Shown here one piece after another: positions 43,468 through 51,835 of a stretch of DNA of 51,835 nt. This stretch comes from Enterobacter asburiae (GTDB taxonomy: Bacteria > Pseudomonadota > Gammaproteobacteria > Enterobacterales > Enterobacteriaceae), in contig NZ_VRKN01000020.1 of assembly GCF_008080435.1 (NCBI RefSeq), forward strand, positions 1 through 51,835. Direction: 5' to 3'. The translations under genes and the position numbers were made by a program. The notes beneath the pieces were generated by a model, which ran no database searches, was not told the DNA's origin, and saw only the letters and a program-made list of their open reading frames with translations. Position 1 is the first letter of the stretch. Each line of letters opens with the position of its first letter.

Positions 43468-46400
43468 CCGATACCGCTGAGTCCCTTGATCCCTTACGTT
43501 TACCTCTGCAGGGTGAACGATTGATTGAAGCCTCAGCGGGAACGGGAAAAACCTTCACCATTGCCGCCCTCTATCTGCGTCTGCTGCTGGGGCTTGGCGG
43601 CAATGCCGCCTTTCCACGCCCTTTGAGCGTGGAAGAGCTGCTGGTGGTCACCTTCACCGAGGCCGCCACCGCTGAGCTGCGGGGCCGTATTCGTACCAAT
43701 ATCCACGAACTGCGCATCGCCTGTCTGCGTCAGAGCACGGATAACCCTCTCTACGCGAGCCTTCTGGAAGAGATTGCCGATAAGCAACAGGCAGCCCAGT
43801 GGCTGCTCCTCGCCGAACGGCAGATGGATGAAGCGTCCGTTTTCACCATTCACGGTTTTTGTCAGCGCATGCTGAGCCTGAATGCCTTTGAATCCGGCAT
43901 GCTGTTTGAACAGCAGCTTATTGAAGATGAATCCGTGCTTCGCTATCAGGCCTGCGCGGATTTCTGGCGTCGCCACTGTTACCCGTTACCGCGCGATATC
44001 GCTGAAGCGGTACATGCGTTGTGGAAGGGCCCTGAGGCGCTGCTGCGCGCTATCGATCGTTATCTGCAGGGGGAGGCGCCAGTCATCAAATCCCCGCCAC
44101 CTGCGGATGAAACGCTGGCCTCACGGCATGAAAAAATCATCGCGAAAATTGTCGACATCAAGCAAAAATGGATTGAGTCCGTTGGCGAGATTGACGCAAT
44201 CATCGAAAATTCCGGGATTGACCGACGCAAGTTTAACCGTGGCAATCAGGGTAAATGGATCGACAAGATCAGCGCCTGGGCGCAGGAGGAGACGCGAAGC
44301 TATCAGCTCCCGGACGCGCTGGAGAAATTTTCCCGGCGTTTCCTGGTTGAGCGGACCAAAGCCGACGGCATTGTGCCTGAGCATCCCCTGTTTGTGGCGA
44401 TTGAAACCCTGCTGGCTGAACCCTTAACGCTCAACGATCTGATGATCACTCGTGCCATGACGGAAATTCGCGACGCCGTCGCGCGTGAGAAACGCCGCCG
44501 GGGTGAACTGGGGTTCGACGATATGCTGAGCCGCCTCGATGCGGCGCTGTGCAGTGAAAATGGCGAAGCGCTTGCCGCCGCGATTCGCACCCGTTTCCCG
44601 GTGGCGATGATTGACGAATTTCAGGATACCGACCCTCAACAATACCGTATTTTCCGCCGTATCTGGCGTCAGCAGCCCGATACCGCGCTGTTGTTAATCG
44701 GCGATCCGAAACAGGCCATTTACGCCTTCCGCGGTGCGGATATTTTCACCTACATGAAAGCCCGCAGCGAGGTTGACGCGCACTACACTCTCGATACTAA
44801 CTGGCGCTCCTCTCCCGGCATGGTGGAAAGCGTCAACGTGCTCTTCAGCCGTATGGATACGGCGTTTATGTTCCGGGAGATCCCGTTTCAGCCGGTAAAA
44901 TTCGCCGAGAAAAATGCCTCGTTGCGCTTCGAGTTCAACGGCGAGACGCAGCCTGCCATGAACTTCTGGCTGCTGGATGGGGAAGGCTGCGGCGTTGCCG
45001 ACTATCAAAATGCCATGGCCCAGCACTGCGCCGCGCAAATCCGTGACTGGCTCAGTGCAGGCGCACGCGGTGAAGCGCTGCTGTGGAAGGGGGATAAACC
45101 TGCCCCGGTAAAGGCGTCTGATATCACGGTACTGGTGCGCAGCCGTCAGGAGGCCGCGCTCATCCGCGACGCCCTGACGTTACTGAATATCCCCTCCGTC
45201 TACCTCTCAAACCGCGACAGCGTCTTTGAAACGCTGGAAGCCCAGGAGATGTTATGGCTGCTGCAGGCCGTACTGGCTCCGGAGCGGGAAAGCATGCTGC
45301 GCAGCGCACTGGCGAGCGCGATGCTTGGGCTGAATGCGCGCGACATTGATGCGCTCAACAATGACGAATCCGCGTGGGATGCCGTGGTAGAAGAGTTTGT
45401 TCGCTACCGTGAAAAATGGCAGAAGCGCGGCGTGATGGCGATGGTGCGCGAGCTCATGGCACAGCGCCACATTGCAGAAAATATGCTGGCGACAGCAGGC
45501 GGTGAGCGACGTTTGACCGATATTTTACATATCAGCGAACTGTTGCAGGAAGCGGGTACGCAGCTGGAGAGCGAGCACGCTCTGGTGCGCTGGCTGGCGC
45601 AGCAGATTGCCGACCCGAACAGTAATTCGTCCAGCCAGCAGATGCGCCTTGAGAGTGATAAACATCTGGTACAGATCGTCACCATTCACAAATCGAAAGG
45701 TCTGGAATATCCGCTGGTCTGGCTGCCGTTTATCGCCAATTACCGCGTACAGGATCAGGCTTTTTACCACGATCGCGAGTCTTTCGAGGCGGTGCTCGAT
45801 CTCAGCAACGCGGAGTCCAGCGTTGAGCTGGCGGAGGCTGAACGTCTGGCGGAAGATTTACGCCTGCTCTACGTGGCGCTGACCCGTTCGATCTGGCACT
45901 GCAGCCTGGGCGTTGCGCCTCTGTCCCGTCGCCGCGGCGAAAAGACCGGGGAGAGCGATTTTCATCTGAGCGCGCTGGGGCGGCTTATTCAGCACGGCGA
46001 ACCCAAAGACGCTGTGGGTCTGCGCCAGTGCATCGAATCACTTTGCACAGAGCATGTTGCCCTGCATATTCCGTCGCAGCCCGATAATAGCCGCTGGCAG
46101 ATGCCGGAGCTGCGTGAGTCAGAGCTCCATGCCCGCCAGGTTGTGCGTACCATCGCCGACGACTGGCGCGTCACCAGCTACTCCGGTTTACAGCAGCACG
46201 GGCAGAGTATTGCGCAGGATCTGATGCCAAAACTGGACGTGGATGCGGCAGGAGCCGGTATCGTACCCGTTGAACCGGTGCTCACGCCGCACCAGTTCCC
46301 GCGCGGCGCCTCGCCGGGCACGTTTTTGCATAGCCTGTTTGAAGAGCTGGATTTCACCCAGCCAGTCTCTGCGGAATGGGTACTGAAAATGCTCCAGAGC

Positions 46401-47006
46401 GGGGGCTATGACGAGAAATGGCAGCCTGTCCTCACCGACTGGATCGCTGCGATTTTGCAGGCACCGCTCACGAAGCAGGGGATTTCGCTCAGCCAGTTGA
46501 CCGCCAAAGATAAACAGGTGGAAATGGAGTTTTATCTTCCTATCGCCAGCCCGCTAAAGGCCGATGCGCTTGATGCGCTGATCCGCGCGCACGATCCGCT
46601 TTCCGCTGGCTGCCCACCGCTGAACTTCCGTCAGGTCCAGGGAATGTTAAAAGGCTTTATTGACCTGGTTTTCCGTCATGAAGGGCGTTATTACCTGCTG
46701 GATTACAAATCGAACTGGTTGGGTGAAAGCAGTGAAGCCTACACGCAAGACGCGATGGCCTCTGCCATGCAACTGCATCGCTATGACCTGCAGTATCAGC
46801 TCTATACGCTGGCGCTGCATCGCTACCTGCGCCATCGTATTGCCGATTACCGTTACGACGAGCACTTTGGTGGGGTTATCTATTTGTTCCTGCGCGGAGT
46901 GGATGCGTCGGATCCTGACTCCGGTATTTTCACCACTCGCCCGGATGCGGCATTGATTGAAAAGATGGATGCGTTGTTCGCCGCAACCACGGAGGAGATG
47001 GCATGA
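43464..47006 (+). CDS. recB: RecB, helicase-nuclease subunit of exonuclease V
   Basis: A 1180-residue 3'-5' helicase and nuclease, same length as E. coli. Walker A is EASAGTGKT (22-30, Lys29), [10 protein letters not shown] is the helicase motif [17 protein letters not shown] and LLYVALTRS mark motifs V-VI. The C-terminal nuclease has Asp1067 (GFIDLVF), Asp1080 and Lys1082 (LLDYKSNW), so both activities should be intact. It loads RecA after Chi. It is coupled to ptrA upstream and recD downstream through 4-base overlaps. Confidence 0.97.
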   Translation: MTDTAESLDPLRLPLQGERLIEASAGTGKTFTIAALYLRLLLGLGGNAAFPRPLSVEELLVVTFTEAATAELRGRIRTNIHELRIACLRQSTDNPLYASLLEEIADKQQAAQWLLLAERQMDEASVFTIHGFCQRMLSLNAFESGMLFEQQLIEDESVLRYQACADFWRRHCYPLPRDIAEAVHALWKGPEALLRAIDRYLQGEAPVIKSPPPADETLASRHEKIIAKIVDIKQKWIESVGEIDAIIENSGIDRRKFNRGNQGKWIDKISAWAQEETRSYQLPDALEKFSRRFLVERTKADGIVPEHPLFVAIETLLAEPLTLNDLMITRAMTEIRDAVAREKRRRGELGFDDMLSRLDAALCSENGEALAAAIRTRFPVAMIDEFQDTDPQQYRIFRRIWRQQPDTALLLIGDPKQAIYAFRGADIFTYMKARSEVDAHYTLDTNWRSSPGMVESVNVLFSRMDTAFMFREIPFQPVKFAEKNASLRFEFNGETQPAMNFWLLDGEGCGVADYQNAMAQHCAAQIRDWLSAGARGEALLWKGDKPAPVKASDITVLVRSRQEAALIRDALTLLNIPSVYLSNRDSVFETLEAQEMLWLLQAVLAPERESMLRSALASAMLGLNARDIDALNNDESAWDAVVEEFVRYREKWQKRGVMAMVRELMAQRHIAENMLATAGGERRLTDILHISELLQEAGTQLESEHALVRWLAQQIADPNSNSSSQQMRLESDKHLVQIVTIHKSKGLEYPLVWLPFIANYRVQDQAFYHDRESFEAVLDLSNAESSVELAEAERLAEDLRLLYVALTRSIWHCSLGVAPLSRRRGEKTGESDFHLSALGRLIQHGEPKDAVGLRQCIESLCTEHVALHIPSQPDNSRWQMPELRESELHARQVVRTIADDWRVTSYSGLQQHGQSIAQDLMPKLDVDAAGAGIVPVEPVLTPHQFPRGASPGTFLHSLFEELDFTQPVSAEWVLKMLQSGGYDEKWQPVLTDWIAAILQAPLTKQGISLSQLTAKDKQVEMEFYLPIASPLKADALDALIRAHDPLSAGCPPLNFRQVQGMLKGFIDLVFRHEGRYYLLDYKSNWLGESSEAYTQDAMASAMQLHRYDLQYQLYTLALHRYLRHRIADYRYDEHFGGVIYLFLRGVDASDPDSGIFTTRPDAALIEKMDALFAATTEEMA

Positions 47007-48823
47007 CGATGCAGGAATTATTGCTGGAAGCCGTTGAACAACGCGAGCTGCGCCACCTTGACGTGCAGTTTGCCATGATGGTGGCTCGCGAGGAGTCTGC
47101 GGTGATGCTCGCTGCCGCGATCCTCAGTAAAGACGCGGGGGAAGGACACGTCTGCCTGCCACTTTCACGTCTGATGATGAATGATCAAATGCCTGCGGTA
47201 TTACAGTCCTGTTTCGCCCTGCTGGGGGAATCGGTGGACTGGCAGGCAGTATTGCTTCGTTCTCCCGCAGTCGGCGGTGCCGACACTCAAACACCAATGA
47301 TTCTGACGGGTGAGCGTTTATACCTTAACCGCTTGTGGCGTAACGAGCTGACGGTGGCGCGCTTTTTCAGTGAAACGAATGCCCCGCTTCCGTGCGATGA
47401 GGCGCAACTCCGGCAAACGCTGGATGGCCTGTTTACCTCGGACGAAGCCATAGACTGGCAGAAAGTGGCGGCAGCGGTGGCCTTAACGCGGCGGATTTCG
47501 GTAATTTCTGGCGGTCCGGGGACGGGGAAAACAACCACAGTGGCGAAACTCCTCGCCGCGCTGATTCAGCTATCAGGTGAGCAAAAATGCCGTATCCGGC
47601 TGGCCGCCCCTACGGGTAAAGCCGCGGCTCGACTGACGGAATCATTAGGTGGCGCGCTGCAAAAACTGCCGCTCACTGAGGCGCAGCTTGCACTTTTCCC
47701 TAACGAAGCCAGCACTTTACACCGGCTGCTTGGCGCGCAGCCGGGCAGCCAGCGGTTGCGATATCATGCCGGCAATCCGCTGCATCTGGACGTGCTGGTG
47801 GTGGATGAAGCCTCGATGATCGACCTGACGATGATGTCGCGACTGATTGATGCGTTGCCGCCTCACGCACGTGTTATTTTCCTGGGCGATCGCGATCAGC
47901 TTGCCTCTGTGGAAGCCGGGGCGGTGCTGGGGGATATTTGCACTTACGCCAGTTTTGGTTATACCGCCGAGCGCGCTCAGGAGCTGGCGCGCCTGACCGG
48001 GTGCGCACTCGAACCGGATAACTCTCCGGTAGCGGGTGCGCTGCGCGACAGCCTGTGTCTGCTGCAAAAAAGCTACCGATTCGGCAGCGACTCCGGCATC
48101 GGTCAGCTGGCTGCGGCGGTAAATCGTGGAGATCGGCACAGTACGCGCAGGGTATTTGACGGTACCTTCACCGACATTGAGAAAAAATCGCTGCAAAGCG
48201 GTGAAGAGTATCAGGCGATGCTGGATGACGCTCTGCTGGGGTATCAGCATTTCCTGACATGCGTACAACAGCAAAGCACGCCGGAGCAGGTCATTGCCGC
48301 GTTTGGCGAATATCAGTTGTTGTGCGCGCTGAGAGAGGGGCCGTTTGGCGTCAGTGGACTGAACGACAGGCTGGAACAGCTACTGGCGCAGAAACGTAAA
48401 ATCAACCGTATGCCGTACTCGCGCTGGTATGAAGGGCGGCCGGTAATGATCTCCCGTAATGACAGCGCGCTGGGCTTGTTTAACGGGGACATCGGAATTG
48501 CGCTTGATCGTGGTCAGGGGTTGCGCGTCTGGTTCATGATGCCGGATGGTAGCGTGAAGTCCGTACAGCCAAGCCGTTTGCCTGAGCATGATACGGCATG
48601 GGCGATGACGGTTCATAAATCGCAGGGCTCAGAATTCAATCATGCAGCGCTGATCCTGCCCACGCAGCTGTCGCCGGTGATTACCCGCGAGCTGATTTAT
48701 ACCGCCATTACCCGTGCCCGTCAGCGGTTGTCGCTCTATACCGATGAACGCGTTCTGGTACAGGCCATTGCCGCACGCACGGAGCGTCGAAGCGGCTTAA
48801 GCGTGATATTCGAGTCCCTCTAA
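47003..48823 (+). CDS. recD: RecD, 5'-3' helicase subunit of exonuclease V
   Basis: A 606-residue SF1B helicase, the fast motor of RecBCD before Chi. Walker A is [11 protein letters not shown] (Lys176), motif [12 protein letters not shown], motif [16 protein letters not shown], and the C-terminal [13 protein letters not shown] and YTAITRAR carry motifs V-VI. The gene overlaps recB by 4 bases and is convergent with argA across a short terminator, the standard order. Confidence 0.97.
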   Translation: MTMQELLLEAVEQRELRHLDVQFAMMVAREESAVMLAAAILSKDAGEGHVCLPLSRLMMNDQMPAVLQSCFALLGESVDWQAVLLRSPAVGGADTQTPMILTGERLYLNRLWRNELTVARFFSETNAPLPCDEAQLRQTLDGLFTSDEAIDWQKVAAAVALTRRISVISGGPGTGKTTTVAKLLAALIQLSGEQKCRIRLAAPTGKAAARLTESLGGALQKLPLTEAQLALFPNEASTLHRLLGAQPGSQRLRYHAGNPLHLDVLVVDEASMIDLTMMSRLIDALPPHARVIFLGDRDQLASVEAGAVLGDICTYASFGYTAERAQELARLTGCALEPDNSPVAGALRDSLCLLQKSYRFGSDSGIGQLAAAVNRGDRHSTRRVFDGTFTDIEKKSLQSGEEYQAMLDDALLGYQHFLTCVQQQSTPEQVIAAFGEYQLLCALREGPFGVSGLNDRLEQLLAQKRKINRMPYSRWYEGRPVMISRNDSALGLFNGDIGIALDRGQGLRVWFMMPDGSVKSVQPSRLPEHDTAWAMTVHKSQGSEFNHAALILPTQLSPVITRELIYTAITRARQRLSLYTDERVLVQAIAARTERRSGLSVIFESL

Positions 48824-48830
48824 GTGAAAA

Positions 48831-48852
48831 GCCCTCACCGGACGGTGAGGGC
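48831..48852 (-). terminator. terminator between recD and argA
   Basis: GCCCTCACCG and CGGTGAGGGC form a perfect 10-bp stem with a 2-base loop. On the minus strand it is followed by TTTTC, so it mainly serves argA. Confidence 0.8.
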
Positions 48853-48858
48853 GTTGTC

Positions 48859-50190
48859 TCATCCCAGGTCAGCCATCAGCACTTTCGAGCGGCGCTGATA
48901 GTTGTACATTTCTTTCTTCGTTTCCGGCAGAGAATCGATATCCACCGGCGTGAATCCGCGCTCCTGGAACCAGTGAATGCTGCGCGTCGTCAGGACGAAC
49001 AGCTTGCTTAGCCCCATCTGGCGCGCCTGTACCGCCACGCGCTCAAGCAGCATTTCGCCGCGTGAAGAGCTACGGTAATCAGGATGCACCGCCACGCAGG
49101 CCATTTCACCGATCTTCTCTTCCGGGAACGGATAGAGCGCGGCGCAGGCAATGGTCAGGTTATCGCGCTGAATAATGGTGAATTTGTCGATCTCCATCTC
49201 AAGTTGTTCGCGTGAGCGACGCACCAGAATACCCTGCTGTTCCAGCGGACGAATAAGCTCCAGAATGCCGCCGATGTCATTGATGGTGGCGCGGCGGATC
49301 TGCTCCGCACTCTCCATCACAATCTGTGTACCAATACCGTCGCGGGAGAACAGCTCCTGCAGCAGGGCTCCGTCTTCCTGATAGCTGATCAGGTGGCTGC
49401 GGCGCACGCCGCTGCGGCAGGCCTTCACGGCGCCACGCAGGAAGCGGACGGTGCCGGAGTGGTAATCGCCTTCGGCTTCCAGCGCTTCCACGCGCGCCTG
49501 GGCTTCATTAGGAAAGAGTTCCGGCACAATCACCCCTTCATCATTCACGACCCCCTGGGAGGAGCAAAACCCAATCATTTTTTCCGCCTTCAGCTTGATC
49601 GCCAGCTGCGTGGCAATCTCTTCGGACGTCAGGTTAAAGCTTTCGCCGGTCACGGAAACGGCGACCGGGCCCATCAGCACGATGGCACCGCTGTCCAGCT
49701 GGCGGTGAATAGCTTCTTCATCAATACGACGAATGCGACCGCTGTGGCAGTAATCCACGCCATCGTCCACGCCGAGCGGCTGGGCAATGATAAAGTTGCC
49801 GCTCACGACGTTGATATGCGCGCCCTGTAGCGGCGTATTGTTCAGGCTCATGGACAGGCGAGCGGTAATATCCAGCTGCAGCAGACCCGCCGCCTGTTTC
49901 ACCAGCTCAAGGGTTTTGGCATCGGTAACGCGGGTATGCTTGTGGTAAATCGGCTCGTGGTGGTGAGCGGCCAGGTTGGCGTCGATCTGCGGACGCGCGC
50001 CATACACCACCACCAGGCGGATCCCGAGGCTGTGCAGCAGGCCAATGTCATTGACGATGCTGGAAAAATTTTCATGCTCAATGGCTTCGCCGCCAAGCAT
50101 GATGACAAACGTTTTTCCCCGATGGGCGTTGATATAGGGAACAGAATGGCGGAATCCCTGGACCAGTTCGGTTCTACGTTCCTTCACCAT
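48859..50190 (-). CDS. argA: ArgA, N-acetylglutamate synthase
   Basis: A 443-residue enzyme that acetylates glutamate with acetyl-CoA, the first step of arginine synthesis, feedback-inhibited by arginine. The N-terminal amino acid kinase fold (about 20-290) has [14 protein letters not shown] and [12 protein letters not shown]; the C-terminal GNAT domain has [19 protein letters not shown]. Two ARG boxes overlap its promoter, indicating ArgR repression. It is divergent from amiC. Confidence 0.96.
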   Translation of the reverse strand: MVKERRTELVQGFRHSVPYINAHRGKTFVIMLGGEAIEHENFSSIVNDIGLLHSLGIRLVVVYGARPQIDANLAAHHHEPIYHKHTRVTDAKTLELVKQAAGLLQLDITARLSMSLNNTPLQGAHINVVSGNFIIAQPLGVDDGVDYCHSGRIRRIDEEAIHRQLDSGAIVLMGPVAVSVTGESFNLTSEEIATQLAIKLKAEKMIGFCSSQGVVNDEGVIVPELFPNEAQARVEALEAEGDYHSGTVRFLRGAVKACRSGVRRSHLISYQEDGALLQELFSRDGIGTQIVMESAEQIRRATINDIGGILELIRPLEQQGILVRRSREQLEMEIDKFTIIQRDNLTIACAALYPFPEEKIGEMACVAVHPDYRSSSRGEMLLERVAVQARQMGLSKLFVLTTRSIHWFQERGFTPVDIDSLPETKKEMYNYQRRSKVLMADLG

Positions 50191-50202
50191 GACACAACCC
50201 TT

Positions 50203-50258
50203 AATGAATGTTTATTCGTAATTTCTGTATTTTTATTCGATTGTGGCCGCGTGTGCAA
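50203..50258 (-). promoter_or_regulatory. argA promoter with two ARG boxes
   Basis: AATGAATGTTTATTCGTA (50203-50220) and TCTGTATTTTTATTCGAT (50224-50241) match the 18-bp ArgR box TNTGAATWWWWATTCANW and are three bases apart, as in most ArgR operators. On the minus strand TTGCAC (50253-50258) and TAAAAA (50230-50235), 17 bases apart, give a promoter overlapped by the second box. Confidence 0.8.
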
Positions 50259-50417
50259 GCGCAAATTTTCCGCGACCCACAGAAATTGATAAGTAATCCG
50301 TGCGTTAGCGTATGATTGTTTACCCTTTTATAGATGACAGTTTATGCGTCATTCGTTAAAGTTTTCGGTCAATCTGGACATTTTGTATATCAGTCAGTGT
50401 TCTTGCTCGGGAGAAGC

Positions 50418-51671
50418 ATGTCGGGATCCAATTCAGCAATAAGCCGCCGCCGTTTGTTAAAAGGGGCCGGGGCAATGTGGTTGCTTAGCGTCAGTCAGGT
50501 CGGTCTTGCCGCCACGAGTCAGGTGGTGGCGGTGCGCGTCTGGCCGTCATCGACCTATACGCGCGTGACGGTCGAATCCAATCGCGTGCTGAAATATAAG
50601 CAATTTGCCCTCAGCAACCCTGAACGCGTGGTGGTGGATCTCGAAGGCGTTAACCTCAACTCCGTGCTGAAAGGGATGGCGGCGCAGATCCGCGGCGACG
50701 ATCCGTTTATTAAATCGGCGCGCGTCGGGCAGTTTGATCCGCAAACCGTACGCATGGTGTTTGAACTGAAGCAGAACGTTAAGCCGCAGCTGTTTGCTCT
50801 GGCGCCTGTTGCGACCTTCAAAGAGCGCCTGGTGATGGATCTCTACCCGGCCAATGCGACGGATATTCAGGATCCGCTGCTTGCGCTGCTGGAGGACTAC
50901 AACAAAGGCGATCTGCAGCGTCAGGTTCCGCCTGCGCAAAGCGGTCCGCAGCCGGGCAAAGCAGGGCGCGATCGTCCGATTGTGATCATGCTCGATCCTG
51001 GCCACGGCGGCGAAGACTCCGGTGCCGTGGGCAAATATCGCACGCGTGAAAAAGACGTGGTGCTGCAAATTGCCCGCCGCCTGAAAGCGTTGATTGATAA
51101 AGAAGGCAATATGCGCGCCTATATGACGCGCAATGAAGACGTCTTTATTCCGCTGAAGGTCCGGGTGGCGAAAGCGCAGAAGCAGCGCGCCGATTTGTTC
51201 GTGTCGATCCATGCGGATGCGTTTACCAGCCGCCAGCCAAGCGGCTCGTCGGTGTTTGCGCTCTCAACCAAAGGCGCGACCAGTACCGCAGCAAGATTCC
51301 TGGCTGACAGCCAGAACGCCTCTGACCTGATTGGTGGCGTGAGCAAAAGCGGCGACCGCTACGTCGACCACACTATGTTCGATATGGTGCAGTCGCTGAC
51401 CATTAACGACAGCCTGAAGTTTGGTAAAGCGGTGCTGGGCAAGCTGGGTAACATCAATAAGCTGCATAAAAACAGCGTTGAACAGGCCGGGTTTGCGGTA
51501 CTCAAGGCACCGGATATTCCGTCCATTCTGGTAGAAACCGCGTTTATCAGTAACGTTGAAGAGGAGCGTAAGCTCAAGACGGCAAAATTCCAGCAGGAAG
51601 TTGCGGAGTCGATTCTGGCGGGGATACGGGCGTATTTCTCTGATGGGGCGACGCTGGCGCGGCGCGGGTAA
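50418..51671 (+). CDS. amiC: AmiC, Tat-exported N-acetylmuramoyl-L-alanine amidase
   Basis: A 417-residue periplasmic amidase that cleaves peptides from murein at the septum so daughter cells separate; it is activated by NlpD. The twin-arginine signal [15 protein letters not shown] is at 9-23; an AMIN domain (about 40-150) directs it to the septum; the zinc amidase domain has [21 protein letters not shown] and the catalytic [13 protein letters not shown] 50418 was chosen because it opens the Tat signal and follows GGGAG; a longer frame upstream adds 28 unlikely residues. Confidence 0.95.
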   Translation: MSGSNSAISRRRLLKGAGAMWLLSVSQVGLAATSQVVAVRVWPSSTYTRVTVESNRVLKYKQFALSNPERVVVDLEGVNLNSVLKGMAAQIRGDDPFIKSARVGQFDPQTVRMVFELKQNVKPQLFALAPVATFKERLVMDLYPANATDIQDPLLALLEDYNKGDLQRQVPPAQSGPQPGKAGRDRPIVIMLDPGHGGEDSGAVGKYRTREKDVVLQIARRLKALIDKEGNMRAYMTRNEDVFIPLKVRVAKAQKQRADLFVSIHADAFTSRQPSGSSVFALSTKGATSTAARFLADSQNASDLIGGVSKSGDRYVDHTMFDMVQSLTINDSLKFGKAVLGKLGNINKLHKNSVEQAGFAVLKAPDIPSILVETAFISNVEEERKLKTAKFQQEVAESILAGIRAYFSDGATLARRG

Positions 51672-51722
51672 ATCTTTCAGCCGGGTAAACGCCCGGCAAA
51701 TTCACAAACGACAGATACAAAA

Positions 51723-51742
51723 AAACACCCTTTAGGGTGTTT
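51723..51742 (-). terminator. terminator of the initiator tRNA operon
   Basis: AAACACCC and GGGTGTTT with a 4-base loop. On the minus strand a run of seven T follows, placed just after the tRNA 3' end; it may also end amiC transcripts. Confidence 0.8.
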
Positions 51743-51759
51743 ATTGTTTTTAGAAGTGT

Positions 51760-51835
<76 letters not shown>

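Overview
The window reads as chromosome of an Enterobacteriaceae gammaproteobacterium close to Enterobacter/Lelliottia. The proteins are near-identical in length and motifs to Escherichia coli homologues. The order amiC-argA-recD-recB-ptrA-recC-ppdC-ygdB-ppdB-ppdA-thyA-lgt-ptsP-rppH-mutH-ygdR-tas-lplT-aas-omrA-galR-lysA-lysR-ygeA-araE-kduD-kduI-yqeF-yqeG is the E. coli 61-64 min order with a few insertions and losses. The genus is an inference from overall resemblance; no rRNA or typing gene is present.

Left part (1-10.5 kb), accessory-looking: a short HNH-nuclease-like gene; a minus-strand cluster encoding a CitA/DcuS-type sensor kinase, its response regulator and an FbpABC-type ABC importer (binding protein, fused double permease, ATPase); divergent yjdI-yjdJ; a DUF4760-like membrane-anchored protein preceded by a tiny ORF and an intrinsic terminator that together look like an attenuator; the serine-family transporter yqeG; and a PACE-family efflux gene divergent from a LysR regulator.

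Middle (11.5-30 kb): yqeF thiolase; kduI-kduD (hexuronate catabolism) with a KdgR-like box; araE with CRP and AraC sites; a FepE-type Wzz chain-length regulator inserted between araE and ygeA; then ygeA, lysR, lysA, an orphan LacI-type regulator, a GNAT gene and galR, forming three successive convergent pairs with overlapping 3' ends. A single OmrA-type sRNA precedes aas-lplT (lysophospholipid recycling). tas, ygdR and mutH follow. The roughly 680-bp gap between mutH and rppH matches the E. coli DARS2 locus and holds DnaA boxes.

Right part (30-51.8 kb): rppH-ptsP (mRNA 5'-end decay and nitrogen PTS), lgt-thyA, the minor pseudopilin-like ppdA-ppdB-ygdB-ppdC set, and recC-ptrA-recB-recD, which encodes the RecBCD helicase-nuclease plus the periplasmic protease pitrilysin. 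argA (arginine entry enzyme, two ARG boxes) is divergent from amiC (septum amidase). An initiator tRNA gene is cut by the right edge.

Most of the window is conserved core genome. The best candidates for something not well described are the leader-ORF/terminator arrangement in front of the DUF4760 gene, the carboxylate-sensor-linked ABC importer, and the displaced fepE-like wzz gene.
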